Assembly: GCA_023412275.1 (NCBI GenBank)
Contig: JAEYNY010000018.1
Location: 1-23,849 of the forward strand
DNA: 23,849 nt
Direction of reading: 5' to 3'
From: Bacillota bacterium
GTDB lineage: Bacteria; Bacillota; Clostridia; Acetivibrionales; DSM-1351
Of this stretch, positions 7,008-14,030 are shown piece after piece (the first letter of the stretch is position 1; every line of letters starts with the position of its first letter). Both the position numbers and the translations under genes were made by a program. A model generated the notes under the pieces. It had not been told where the DNA came from. It was given only the letters and a program-made list of their open reading frames with translations, and ran no database searches.

Positions 7008-8747
7008 ATGCAAACTTTTAAAAAATTTATCAGGTTTTATAAACCATATAAAAAACTGTTCTTTATTGATATGCTCTGTGCACTTATTGCCTCTGCCATA
7101 GACCTTGCTTTCCCACAGATATTAAATCTTCTGACAAAGGGTGTATTCACGGGCAGTTCCTCTCAAATAATGAGAACACTGTGGATTATCGGAACAGGGT
7201 TAATCATAATGTATATAGTCAGGTATTACTGTCAGTATTTTATAACCTCTTGGGGACATATAATGGGTGCCCGTATGGAAAGCGACATGCGGCAAGAATT
7301 ATTTGACCACTACCAAAAGCTATCGTTTTCATACTATGATAAAAACAATACGGGAGAAATGATGTCAAAGCTCATTTCTGATTTATTTGATATAACCGAG
7401 TTGGCTCATCACGGCCCGGAAAACTTTTTCATATCTGCTATAAAAATAATAGGTTCATTTATACTGCTGGCAATGATTAATGTCCCTATGACGCTTATTT
7501 TGCTTGTTATCACGTTAATAATGGGCATTTTCAGCCTTCACAAAAATCGAAAAATGCGTGCTGTATTTTATGATAATAGAAAAAAGATTGCAACGGTAAA
7601 TTCACGTTTACAGGACAGTCTGTCCGGAATCAGGGTTGTACAGTCCTTTGCAAATGAAGAAATCGAAAGGGATAAGTTTGGTGAAAGTAATCTGAAATTT
7701 CTGGACTCCAAAAAGGACAGCTATATTATAATGGGAAGTTTCCATGCAGGAAATTCATTCTTTCAAGGGTTGCTTTACACGGTAGTACTTGTCAGCGGAG
7801 GTTACTTTATAGCTAAGGGTAGTCTGAGAGCCGCAGACCTAGCTATTTATGCACTGTATATTGGTATCTTCCTCAATCCTCTTGATGTCCTCATAAATTT
7901 TACAGAAGCCTTTCAGAAAGGATTTTCAGGCTTCAGACGTTTTCTTGATGTAGTGGAGACCCAGCCTGAAATAGTAGATAAAAAAGGTGCAAAACCTTTA
8001 GTTAACCCACGTGGAGATATCAGCTACAATAATGTTTCATTCAGGTACGAGAAAGACTCAGAGGTACTGGATAATGTAAACATATCCATAAAAGCAGGAA
8101 AAACCGTGGCTTTTGTTGGCCCTTCCGGAGGAGGCAAAACTACTTTATGTTCTCTTCTACCAAGGTTTTATGATGTTACAGACGGACAAATCACAATCGA
8201 CGAAAAAGATATTCGGGATGTTACTCTTAAGTCCCTTAGGAATTGTATCGGAATTGTTCAGCAGGATGTGTACCTATTTGCAGGAAGCATCCGTGAAAAT
8301 ATTTCTTATGGTAAACCGGGTGCAACTGATGAAGAGATAATCCAGGCGGCGAAAAATGCCAATATACATGAATTTGTCATGAGCCTTGAAGACGGTTACG
8401 ACACATATGTGGGCGAACGAGGTACACGTCTTTCAGGGGGCCAGAAGCAGAGAATCGCCATTGCCCGCGTATTTTTAAAGAATCCGCCTATTCTTATTCT
8501 GGACGAAGCCACTTCTGCACTGGATAATGAAAGTGAGCGTCATATACAGACTTCTCTGGAGCATCTTGCAAAGAACCGTACAACCATAGTAATAGCTCAC
8601 AGACTAAGTACAATCCGTAATGCTGATGAAATAATAGTTATAGACCAGAGTGGAATTAAAGAAAGAGGCACACATGATGCTTTACTAAAGCAGGACGGCT
8701 TATATGCTAAGTATTACAACATGCAATTCGAAGGATTAGGTGAGTAA
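7008..8747 (+). CDS. ABC transporter, fused permease and ATP-binding protein (ABCB/MsbA-like half transporter)
   Basis: A 579-residue half-transporter. The N-terminal type-1 exporter membrane domain spans about residues 15-300 with six predicted helices. The nucleotide-binding domain begins near 337 and has Walker A GPSGGGKTT (371-379), the Q-loop at Q418-Q419, signature LSGGQ (475-479), Walker B ILILDE (495-500), D-loop SALD and the H-loop His531. All catalytic residues are intact, so an active homodimer or heterodimer is expected. Relatives export lipids, peptides or drugs; the substrate cannot be inferred. GGGAGG (6998-7003) precedes the ATG. It is divergent from the solute-binding protein gene and has no adjacent partner half-transporter. 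Confidence 0.93.
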   Translation: MQTFKKFIRFYKPYKKLFFIDMLCALIASAIDLAFPQILNLLTKGVFTGSSSQIMRTLWIIGTGLIIMYIVRYYCQYFITSWGHIMGARMESDMRQELFDHYQKLSFSYYDKNNTGEMMSKLISDLFDITELAHHGPENFFISAIKIIGSFILLAMINVPMTLILLVITLIMGIFSLHKNRKMRAVFYDNRKKIATVNSRLQDSLSGIRVVQSFANEEIERDKFGESNLKFLDSKKDSYIIMGSFHAGNSFFQGLLYTVVLVSGGYFIAKGSLRAADLAIYALYIGIFLNPLDVLINFTEAFQKGFSGFRRFLDVVETQPEIVDKKGAKPLVNPRGDISYNNVSFRYEKDSEVLDNVNISIKAGKTVAFVGPSGGGKTTLCSLLPRFYDVTDGQITIDEKDIRDVTLKSLRNCIGIVQQDVYLFAGSIRENISYGKPGATDEEIIQAAKNANIHEFVMSLEDGYDTYVGERGTRLSGGQKQRIAIARVFLKNPPILILDEATSALDNESERHIQTSLEHLAKNRTTIVIAHRLSTIRNADEIIVIDQSGIKERGTHDALLKQDGLYAKYYNMQFEGLGE

Positions 8748-8780
8748 TACTACAAAAAGAAGTTGTTAACCTGTACGTGA

Positions 8781-8833
8781 GTATAAATTGTATCAATGGA
8801 AGCTTGGAAGCAATCATTGATACAATTTTATAC
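8781..8833. repeat. Long near-perfect inverted repeat between convergent genes
   Basis: GTATAAATTGTATCAATG (8781-8798) is the reverse complement of 8815-8833 except for one extra T. The 16-base spacer contains AAGCTT and a small GCTT/AAGC pairing. GTAC also flanks both outer ends (8773-8776 and 8838-8841), across unmatched 4-base gaps. No U-tract follows on either strand, so it is not a standard terminator. It may be a MITE-like element, a cruciform or a structured 3' end shared by two convergent transcripts. Confidence 0.7.
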
Positions 8834-8861
8834 GGGAGTACCGGTGTTAAAACAGAAAAAC

Positions 8862-10094
8862 CTATGTGGAGGATGCAAGCCTCTTCTCACCGGTAATATC
8901 CTGTATTGGCTTGATATCCTGTGTAACCTCAATAGTTCCCAAATATTCACCTTTGGCATTTCTAACTGCAAAATACCGGATATATGCAAATTTGTCTCCC
9001 ATTTTTATCCAGAAGTCCTCATGATCCTTTTTACCGGAGCTGAGATCCTCTACAATTTTTTCTACAATATGAACACTTGCCGGAGGATGACAGTTTTTGA
9101 CTTCCCTGCCTATAATGGCTTTTGTTCTGGCAAATATTCTTTCTTTACCCTGTGTAAAGTATTTTACGATACCATCCTTGTCTACAAAGGTCATATCCAA
9201 AGGAAGTGTATTCAAAACTGCATTAATTTCATCAGGAGACATAATTCCCGCATCAAACTTTACATAACCGTTATTTGAAGACTTCTCACCTTCTTGTTCA
9301 ACCTTTTTTTCCACGTTTACCTTAACTGGCTTCCATTTAACAACATTGTCCAAAAGACAGTACCCGATTTCGCGGCTACCCTCTTCAATGATGAACCATT
9401 CGTCTTCAGACAATGTTTCCATGACCATTGGAAAAAGTATATTCTCTTCCTTGAAAATCATCTCTTTTACTCTTACTGATGTCTCATCCGCCTTATCCGC
9501 CAACTGCTCCCTGTTTACACTGCTGTAGTCCGCTAAAAGAGCCTTTACATCCTTTATTGCATCCCGTATTTCATAATCAACTCCCCACATTACCTTTGGA
9601 GGTGCTGTAATTTCATACTTCTCCATAAAAGGGAATAAAAGATTCTCTTTTCTTAAATAGTGCTTGTCTATTTCCCAAAGCTTTTCAAAGTCATTCCTAA
9701 GATTTTGTATATTCTCATGTGTATCCTGACTTCGGAATTTTTCAATATCTGTCTTAATTTTATCAATCAAACTTTCAATTTTTTTATTTTCAAGTTTAAA
9801 TGTGTGAACAGGGTGTCCAGGAACATCTTCCGGCTTTTGGGGTCTGTGAATTTCTTCGATTGAACCCTTAAAAACTGCCGCATGAACATCACAAAGCCTT
9901 TGTACCTCTTCCACAGGCATTCCGTCCATCATAAGAGAATGTTCCATTTCAGATATTTCAGTAGGAGAAACCCCTTCGATAAGCTTTTCAAACCGCTCTT
10001 TGACTTCATCAACACTTTTACCACTGTGCAATTCAGAAATAAGTTCTTTTAAAACCTTTTGCCTGTATTCCCTGTTATTAATTACTTCGCTCAT
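8862..10094 (-). CDS. DUF438 domain protein with hemerythrin-like and PAS domains
   Basis: A 410-residue soluble protein in three parts. An N-terminal DUF438 helical domain spans about 8-80. A hemerythrin/HHE-like helical region spans about 92-245 with candidate metal ligands in GHPVHTFKLEN, DKHYLRKENLLFPFME and FKEENILFPMV. A C-terminal PAS-type domain spans about 284-395 and includes NCHPPASVHIVEKIVEDLSS (334-353) and EYLGTIEVTQDI. Related proteins are thought to sense or handle O2, NO or iron through the HHE and PAS parts, though no biochemical role is firmly established. The longer frame to 10139 overlaps the preceding gene. The ATG at 10094 starts the conserved region, sits 13 bases after the DUF1858 stop and has AAAGG at 10104-10108. 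Confidence 0.85.
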   Translation of the reverse strand: MSEVINNREYRQKVLKELISELHSGKSVDEVKERFEKLIEGVSPTEISEMEHSLMMDGMPVEEVQRLCDVHAAVFKGSIEEIHRPQKPEDVPGHPVHTFKLENKKIESLIDKIKTDIEKFRSQDTHENIQNLRNDFEKLWEIDKHYLRKENLLFPFMEKYEITAPPKVMWGVDYEIRDAIKDVKALLADYSSVNREQLADKADETSVRVKEMIFKEENILFPMVMETLSEDEWFIIEEGSREIGYCLLDNVVKWKPVKVNVEKKVEQEGEKSSNNGYVKFDAGIMSPDEINAVLNTLPLDMTFVDKDGIVKYFTQGKERIFARTKAIIGREVKNCHPPASVHIVEKIVEDLSSGKKDHEDFWIKMGDKFAYIRYFAVRNAKGEYLGTIEVTQDIKPIQDITGEKRLASST

Positions 10095-10107
10095 AAATAC
10101 CAACCTT

Positions 10108-10335
10108 TCATTCTTTAATACTAAAGCCCTTTTCTGCAAGTATTTCTTTTAGTTTTTGCAACTCTATGCCCTTCATAACAGCTCCTTTGGGTATTGTCAT
10201 AATACGCCCTGCCGTATTTAACATACCCGGGGCAGTAATATTCTCAAATCCCATTTCTTTAAGGATACCAACCATTTCAGGATACTCCTTACAGATGTCA
10301 TGTACAGATTTTGATAAATCAATTACTTTTGACAT
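10108..10335 (-). CDS. DUF1858 domain protein
   Basis: A 75-residue helical protein beginning MSKVIDLSKSVHDICKEYPE, with the DUF1858 pattern EMVGILKEMGF. That domain also occurs at the N-terminus of ScdA/RIC-type iron-sulfur repair proteins and of some hybrid-cluster-related proteins. The ATG at 10335 is preferred over an upstream GTG at 10344, because AGGTGG (10341-10346) is placed 5 bases before the ATG and overlaps the GTG. It is followed after 13 bases by the DUF438 gene and almost certainly shares its transcript. The pairing suggests a split ScdA-like module responding to oxidative or nitrosative stress (inference). Confidence 0.82.
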   Translation of the reverse strand: MSKVIDLSKSVHDICKEYPEMVGILKEMGFENITAPGMLNTAGRIMTIPKGAVMKGIELQKLKEILAEKGFSIKE

Positions 10336-10429
10336 TATAACCACCTACTTCCAGTCTGTTAAAACTAATAATATGTAATTATTATTTCCATATTTATGCA
10401 ATATTATATATTGTCGCTAAAATAAAAAC

Positions 10430-10467
10430 GGCCGTTAAAAGCAAATTTTATATTGCTTTTAGCGGCC
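10430..10467 (-). terminator. Rho-independent terminator of the 97-aa gene
   Basis: A 15-bp stem (10430-10444 with 10453-10467, one G-U pair) and an 8-base loop. On the minus strand it is followed by GTTTTTATTT, a proper U-tract. Confidence 0.85.
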
Positions 10468-10482
10468 TCTATCCTACAAGGA

Positions 10483-10776
10483 TTAAAGACATACCTTTTG
10501 TTTTGTTTCGCCTTCAATTTTTCCAATACCGTAACCGTAGCAAAAAGATTGGTACATACTTGTTACTATAAGTGAATGCAAGCAATCTCTTTCTTCTTCA
10601 TTAAGCCCCATATCCATTGTCCGCATAAAATTTCTGGTTTTATCGCGAGCAATAAGCTTTATAGCCTCTCTCGTACCTGCCAGATCCTTTTCAAGTTTTT
10701 CTTTTCCCTGATGCAGGTAGTCTTTTATGATGGTTTCAAATGTTTGCGATGGTTGCACCTTGTTAGTATCTGCCAT
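10483..10776 (-). CDS. Hypothetical protein, 97 aa
   Basis: I do not recognise this family. It is a 97-residue, predominantly helical, soluble protein starting MADTNKVQPSQTFETIIKDY, with a Lys/Glu-rich central helix and a C-terminal segment rich in aromatic residues and Gly (MYQSFCYGYGIGKIEGE). Three cysteines (about 65, 79 and 96) do not form a known motif. The ATG at 10776 is preceded by GGAGG at 10782-10786 with a 5-base spacer. An in-frame ATG at 10788 overlaps that Shine-Dalgarno and is rejected as the start. A perfect palindrome at 10817-10840 lies upstream and a strong terminator downstream, so it is probably its own transcription unit. Confidence 0.7.
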   Translation of the reverse strand: MADTNKVQPSQTFETIIKDYLHQGKEKLEKDLAGTREAIKLIARDKTRNFMRTMDMGLNEEERDCLHSLIVTSMYQSFCYGYGIGKIEGETKQKVCL

Positions 10777-10815
10777 TTTAGCCTCCATGTCTCAAATACC
10801 TAAGATAATGGTACT

Positions 10816-10841
10816 TTTGTAATATTTATTAATATTACAAA
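10816..10841. repeat. Perfect palindrome upstream of the 97-aa gene
   Basis: TTTGTAATATT (10816-10826) and AATATTACAAA (10831-10841) form an 11-bp inverted repeat around TATT. It lies about 40 bases upstream of the 97-aa gene start and just after the DUF951 gene. No U-tract follows it. It could be an operator or a weak terminator for the DUF951 transcript. Confidence 0.6.
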
Positions 10842-10863
10842 GTGTTTCCATGACATGGATTTC

Positions 10864-11073
10864 CTATACATTTGCTTCATCTGATACTTCACTTTTAATA
10901 ATCTTCTTTACGCTTTTTTCAAATTTTGTCCTTGCCAGCATCACCTGATGTGCACAACCCACACATTTTATCCTGAAATCAGCTCCGGTACGAATTATCT
11001 CCCATTGCTTGCTGCCACAAGGATGCTGTTTTTTCATTTCAACTATATCACCAACTGAAAATTTATCAGGCAT
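10864..11073 (-). CDS. DUF951 family protein (YyzM-like)
   Basis: A 69-residue protein with the near-invariant DUF951 block: VGDIVEMKKQHPCGSKQWEI, then RTGADFRIKCVGC and the segment HQVMLAR. Cys19 in HPCG and Cys37/Cys40 in CVGC suggest a small metal-binding beta fold. Function is unknown. It starts 16 bases after the MscS stop with AAAGGAAT upstream, so the two are cotranscribed. In many Firmicutes DUF951 lies near mscS-type and yyaC genes close to the replication origin, and this window keeps part of that set. The C-terminal 20 residues are a variable charged tail. Confidence 0.9.
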   Translation of the reverse strand: MPDKFSVGDIVEMKKQHPCGSKQWEIIRTGADFRIKCVGCAHQVMLARTKFEKSVKKIIKSEVSDEANV

Positions 11074-11089
11074 AATCCATTTATTCCTT

Positions 11090-11926
11090 TCATTCAGGCC
11101 TTATGAGTCGTGTTCTGTCAAAAAACTCAAGCCCGTTTTTCTCAAACTCTTCCTTTATTTTAAGGCGTATATGCCGTTCAATCTCCCACTGTTCATTTGG
11201 AAGTGTACGTGCCGTAATCCTTAGGTTCATATTTTGTTCACCAAGACTTGTTATTCCAAGTATGGACGGATTTTCTGTAAATTTGTCAAATTCCCCTTTA
11301 ACTTCATCACATACCTTTTTCGCAATTTCAGTAACCTTAGCCATATTGCTTGAATAGGCTATTGGAATATCCACAATAACCAGTTTGTTATCTCTGGTAT
11401 GGTTAATAACCTTTCTTATTTCTCCGTTGGGGATAATATACAAATCTCCGGTATAATTTTTCAGCCTCGTAACTCTAAGCTCCATATGTTCAACTGTACC
11501 TGTGAGACCTTCAATCGTTACCGTATCCCCCACAGCATACTGATCTTCAAGAAGTATAAAAAACCCTGAAATTGTATCCTTAACAAGGCTCTGAGCCCCG
11601 AATCCTAAAGCAACACCCCCTACACCTGCTGCAGCCAGTATTGCCTTTAAGTCAAGTATCCCTGACAATATTATGAGTAATGCTCCTATATATACAGTAT
11701 ATTTGAATATGCTTATAGTCAACGTTGATATAGTATCGATTCTTTTATCATCAATCTTAAACTTTAATTTCTTTTGTTTATCGAAAAGCTTTTTTATTAC
11801 AACCCTGCCTATTTTGACTAAGGCAAATGCAACTATCAGCACTACGACTGTTTTTATTAATATCATTGCAGGGCCGTAAAAGTCTCCAAGCAGACATTCA
11901 AGCCTTCCTTTTAAAGTCTTAAGCAT
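11090..11926 (-). CDS. MscS family mechanosensitive ion channel
   Basis: A 278-residue small-conductance mechanosensitive channel, close to the size of E. coli MscS. Predicted membrane helices lie at about 20-42 and 68-90. The pore helix TM3 is the Gly/Ala-rich segment around 97-128 (AAAGVGGVALGFGAQSLVKD, then GFFILLEDQYAVGD). A beta domain (133-180, including IIPNGEIRKVINHTR) and an alpha/beta C-terminal cage complete the heptameric assembly. It opens under membrane tension to release solutes during hypo-osmotic shock. GGAGG at 11933-11937 sits 6 bases before the ATG. It lies 53 bases after the GATase-like gene and 16 before DUF951, which suggests one transcript. Confidence 0.92.
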   Translation of the reverse strand: MLKTLKGRLECLLGDFYGPAMILIKTVVVLIVAFALVKIGRVVIKKLFDKQKKLKFKIDDKRIDTISTLTISIFKYTVYIGALLIILSGILDLKAILAAAGVGGVALGFGAQSLVKDTISGFFILLEDQYAVGDTVTIEGLTGTVEHMELRVTRLKNYTGDLYIIPNGEIRKVINHTRDNKLVIVDIPIAYSSNMAKVTEIAKKVCDEVKGEFDKFTENPSILGITSLGEQNMNLRITARTLPNEQWEIERHIRLKIKEEFEKNGLEFFDRTRLIRPE

Positions 11927-11979
11927 CCTTCCCCTCCGCTTCCGTGTTTAAAAACTTTTAACGTGTTCTTCGGACTATT

Positions 11980-12696
11980 TTAACATACAGAAACAAGCCT
12001 TTCAAATAGCTTTAAATGTGTCCGGTCCTTTCGCCACAAATTCTCGGGATGCCACTGCACACTCAGGACGAATTTCTTATTTTCATTACTTACTGCTTCA
12101 ATAATGCCATCCTGAGAACATGCATTTACCGTAAACCCCGGAGCAACTTCACTGACAGCCTGATGGTGAAATGAATTAACCTTGAGGCTATCCCTGCCAA
12201 AAACGTTGTACAGGCAGGATGGTTTGTATATATTAACATCGTGTATCTGGAACCACCGTGGTGCCTGCTGACTGTGCTTTAACAATGTGTTCCCGTCGCT
12301 GCTTTCAGCGTAAATGTCCTGGTAAATACTTCCCCCTGCTGCAATATTCATTATCTGACAGCCTCTACAAATACCAAGAATGGGTTTATCCATAGCTATG
12401 GCCTGTTGTGTAATAAAAATTTCCATGCTATCCCGAATTGGTGAAATTTCGTTTGCATATGGCATATTACCTTTACCAAAATATGCAGCATCAATATCCG
12501 GGCCTCCTGAAAGTATAAATCCGCTGCATATATCCAGGTATTCAACCCATGCACTCTTTTCTTCAGTTACAGGGATTATAACGGGTAAACCACCGCATTG
12601 AATAATTGCCTCATAATAATCGTCCTTTAAAGTGCTGATATTTTTGTCATAATCAAATGCAGCAGTAATTCCAATTATCGGCTTGCCCTTATACAT
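11980..12696 (-). CDS. Gamma-glutamyl-gamma-aminobutyrate hydrolase family protein (class I GATase-like, peptidase C26)
   Basis: A 238-residue soluble enzyme with a class I glutamine amidotransferase fold. LSGGPDID (62-69) forms the oxyanion strand, LGICRGCQIMN (107-117) carries nucleophile Cys110, and QWHPE (214-218) gives His216 and Glu218 of the triad. MYKGKPIIGIT is the typical N-terminus. Relatives such as PuuD hydrolyse gamma-glutamyl-GABA in putrescine breakdown, but no putrescine genes are adjacent and the substrate is uncertain. The frame runs up to 12783, but those 29 codons cover the rubredoxin terminator. GGGGG at 12705-12709 places the start at the ATG at 12696. Confidence 0.88.
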   Translation of the reverse strand: MYKGKPIIGITAAFDYDKNISTLKDDYYEAIIQCGGLPVIIPVTEEKSAWVEYLDICSGFILSGGPDIDAAYFGKGNMPYANEISPIRDSMEIFITQQAIAMDKPILGICRGCQIMNIAAGGSIYQDIYAESSDGNTLLKHSQQAPRWFQIHDVNIYKPSCLYNVFGRDSLKVNSFHHQAVSEVAPGFTVNACSQDGIIEAVSNENKKFVLSVQWHPENLWRKDRTHLKLFERLVSVC

Positions 12697-12741
12697 TTTT
12701 TCATCCCCCATCTTGATATTTGATTTTCTGTCGGCGAATAA

Positions 12742-12776
12742 AAACGGCCTTCCTCTGACTATAGGGAAAACCGTTT
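12742..12776 (-). terminator. Terminator after the rubredoxin gene
   Basis: On the minus strand AAACGGTTTTCC (12776-12765) pairs with GGAAGGCCGTTT (12753-12742), with two G-U pairs, and TTATT follows. It separates rubredoxin from the GATase-like gene. Confidence 0.7.
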
Positions 12777-12810
12777 CTCTCAAGCTTACGTTTTTTATTG
12801 TAAATATGCT

Positions 12811-12969
12811 TTATTGTTTCTCAAACATGTCTTTGCCTACTCCGCAAAGTGGACAAACCCAATCCTCAGGTATATCTTCAAAAGCTGTTCCCGGTGCAAT
12901 TCCACCATCTGGATCCCCTTCTTCAGGATCATAAACATAACCGCATACTGTACAAACGTATTTATCCAT
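12811..12969 (-). CDS. Rubredoxin
   Basis: A 52-residue one-iron electron carrier, translated by hand because of its size: MDKYVCTVCGYVYDPEEGDP followed by a Gly/Pro-rich loop and EDIPEDWVCPLCGVGKDMFE. The two CxxCG knuckles (Cys6/Cys9 and Cys39/Cys42) bind Fe(Cys)4, and the aromatic core residues Tyr4, Tyr11, Tyr13 and Trp37 are conserved. In clostridia rubredoxin passes electrons to rubrerythrins, desulfoferrodoxin and flavodiiron proteins that remove O2 and peroxide. The start has AGGAGGG at 12975-12981. A promoter at 13021-13049 and a terminator at 12742-12776 make it a monocistronic unit. Confidence 0.95.
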   Translation of the reverse strand: MDKYVCTVCGYVYDPEEGDPDGGIAPGTAFEDIPEDWVCPLCGVGKDMFEKQ

Positions 12970-13019
12970 AGTTACCCTCCTAATTTAATCCGAGCACAAA
13001 AAAAGTTTCTGGCTCATCG

Positions 13020-13049
13020 TATTGTAATTACTACAATATATATTCCCAA
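13020..13049 (-). promoter_or_regulatory. Rubredoxin promoter with overlapping palindromic operator candidate
   Basis: On the minus strand TTGGGA (13049-13044), a 17-base spacer, then TACAAT (13026-13021), about 50 bases upstream of the rubredoxin ATG. The -10 is one arm of the inverted repeat TATTGTA-attac-TACAATA (13020-13038 on the plus strand). A repressor bound there would cover the -10. The 7-1-7 arrangement TTGTAAT-T-ACTACAA loosely resembles a PerR box (TTATAAT-N-ATTATAA). Confidence 0.5.
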
Positions 13050-13052
13050 ATT

Positions 13053-13253
13053 TTATCTCGCATAACACCTTTTTTTAAAATTTCTTTCAATTTTAAGAGC
13101 CTTTTGGTGTTTAGTCGGTTTATACTTTTGGGTATCCACGCAATCTCTTGCTTCCGGAGCCTCCGTATTTTGGGAAATTAAATGTTGTATTTCATTATAC
13201 ATATAGCATTTAAGATTTTCAAGCGTTACTCTGATATCATCACTGCTACTCAT
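13053..13253 (-). CDS. Hypothetical small basic protein, 66 aa
   Basis: I do not recognise this protein. It is 66 residues with a helical N-terminal half (DIRVTLENLKCYMYNEIQHL) and a strongly basic C-terminal half (KYKPTKHQKALKIERNFKKR). Its size and helical start recall Spo0E-type phosphatases, but their signature is absent. GAGGTG at about 13260-13265 lies 7-9 bases before the ATG. A short hairpin (ACTGCTC 13272-13278 with GAGCAGT 13291-13297) sits in the leader just upstream of that. It lies between the DUF5668-type gene terminator and the rubredoxin promoter, so it is probably transcribed alone. It could also be a non-functional open frame. Confidence 0.5.
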   Translation of the reverse strand: MSSSDDIRVTLENLKCYMYNEIQHLISQNTEAPEARDCVDTQKYKPTKHQKALKIERNFKKRCYAR

Positions 13254-13318
13254 AAAAGCACACCTCAGTCCACTGCTCTTAGTATCCGCCGAGCAGTATC
13301 TATGTATTTATTTTTAAA

Positions 13319-13347
13319 AAGATTCTTAAGGGCACCCCAAGAATCTT
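13319..13347 (-). terminator. Rho-independent terminator of the DUF5668-type gene
   Basis: AAGATTCTT (13319-13327) pairs with AAGAATCTT (13339-13347) around an 11-base loop. On the minus strand the stem ends in CTTTTTAAAAAT. Confidence 0.7.
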
Positions 13348-13392
13348 CTTAATAACTAATACATTATATGCAATTAACGGGCAAACAGGCAC

Positions 13393-13908
13393 TTAAATTC
13401 TTCGATTTCGGGTTACTATTAAAATTCCGCCCAATATGAGTATAATCGGTACAAGGTAAGTTCTAAGTACCCATGAACTTCCTAATGAGAAAGTAAAGAA
13501 AATAAGTGATAAGCCACCCAGTATAAATACTGGAATCAAAAGTCCTTTTTCTCTTGTGCCGAAAAGGTAAAGTTCAAAGAGCCCTACTGCAACTGCAAGT
13601 ATAAAGCCGGGCCACATAAAGGACCACAAGTCAAACAACATTGAAATCTGGCAAGTAAGACCTGTTACAAGTAAAATACCTCCCGGTACCAACAATCCCG
13701 CATCCGGTGCTTTTGCCGTAAAGTATGCGTAATGAAAAACTACCCCTGGAATTATAAGGAACATAGGCCAGAAATGTGAGAAAAGAAAACCTATATCAAA
13801 AATATCAAAATAAATCTCAAATATACCGAAATTACTTAGTAAAAAAAGTACCCCTAATATTATAAGTACCAGCCCTACAATCATGGTACCCCTATGCCTG
13901 TTATTCAT
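13393..13908 (-). CDS. DUF5668 / LiaF-type transmembrane-domain protein
   Basis: A 171-residue, almost entirely hydrophobic protein with about six membrane segments (roughly 9-29, 40-60, 70-90, 95-115, 120-140 and 145-165). It begins MNNRHRGTMIVGLVLIILGV with LFLLSNFG and FWPMFLIIPG following, the repeated GxxLIxxGxxFLL..FWPxxLI pattern of DUF5668 and LiaI/LiaF-like membrane domains. In Firmicutes such proteins are often linked to cell-envelope stress responses, but the LiaF C-terminal domain is absent and no two-component genes are near. A strong AAGGAGGA precedes the ATG. An inverted repeat (ATATAAGAA 13941-13949 with TTCTTATAT 13969-13977) lies upstream as a possible operator. Confidence 0.75.
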   Translation of the reverse strand: MNNRHRGTMIVGLVLIILGVLFLLSNFGIFEIYFDIFDIGFLFSHFWPMFLIIPGVVFHYAYFTAKAPDAGLLVPGGILLVTGLTCQISMLFDLWSFMWPGFILAVAVGLFELYLFGTREKGLLIPVFILGGLSLIFFTFSLGSSWVLRTYLVPIILILGGILIVTRNRRI

Positions 13909-14030
13909 AAAAATCCTCCTTAAAAGTCCTTAAATAACATATATAAGAATGTTAATCCAGCTGTCTTGTTCTTATATACTATTATAAGTATAAACTTTTA
14001 AAAAGTCTGAATCAGAAGAAAATAAATTAT

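Noticed and set aside
8796..9278. A 160-codon plus-strand frame starting inside the inverted repeat
   Set aside because: Most of it is antisense to the conserved PAS part of the DUF438 gene, and the start lies in the spacer of the repeat without a ribosome binding site.
13053..13253. The 66-aa protein as a Spo0E-type phosphatase
   Set aside because: Size and a helical start fit loosely, but the characteristic Spo0E signature is not present.
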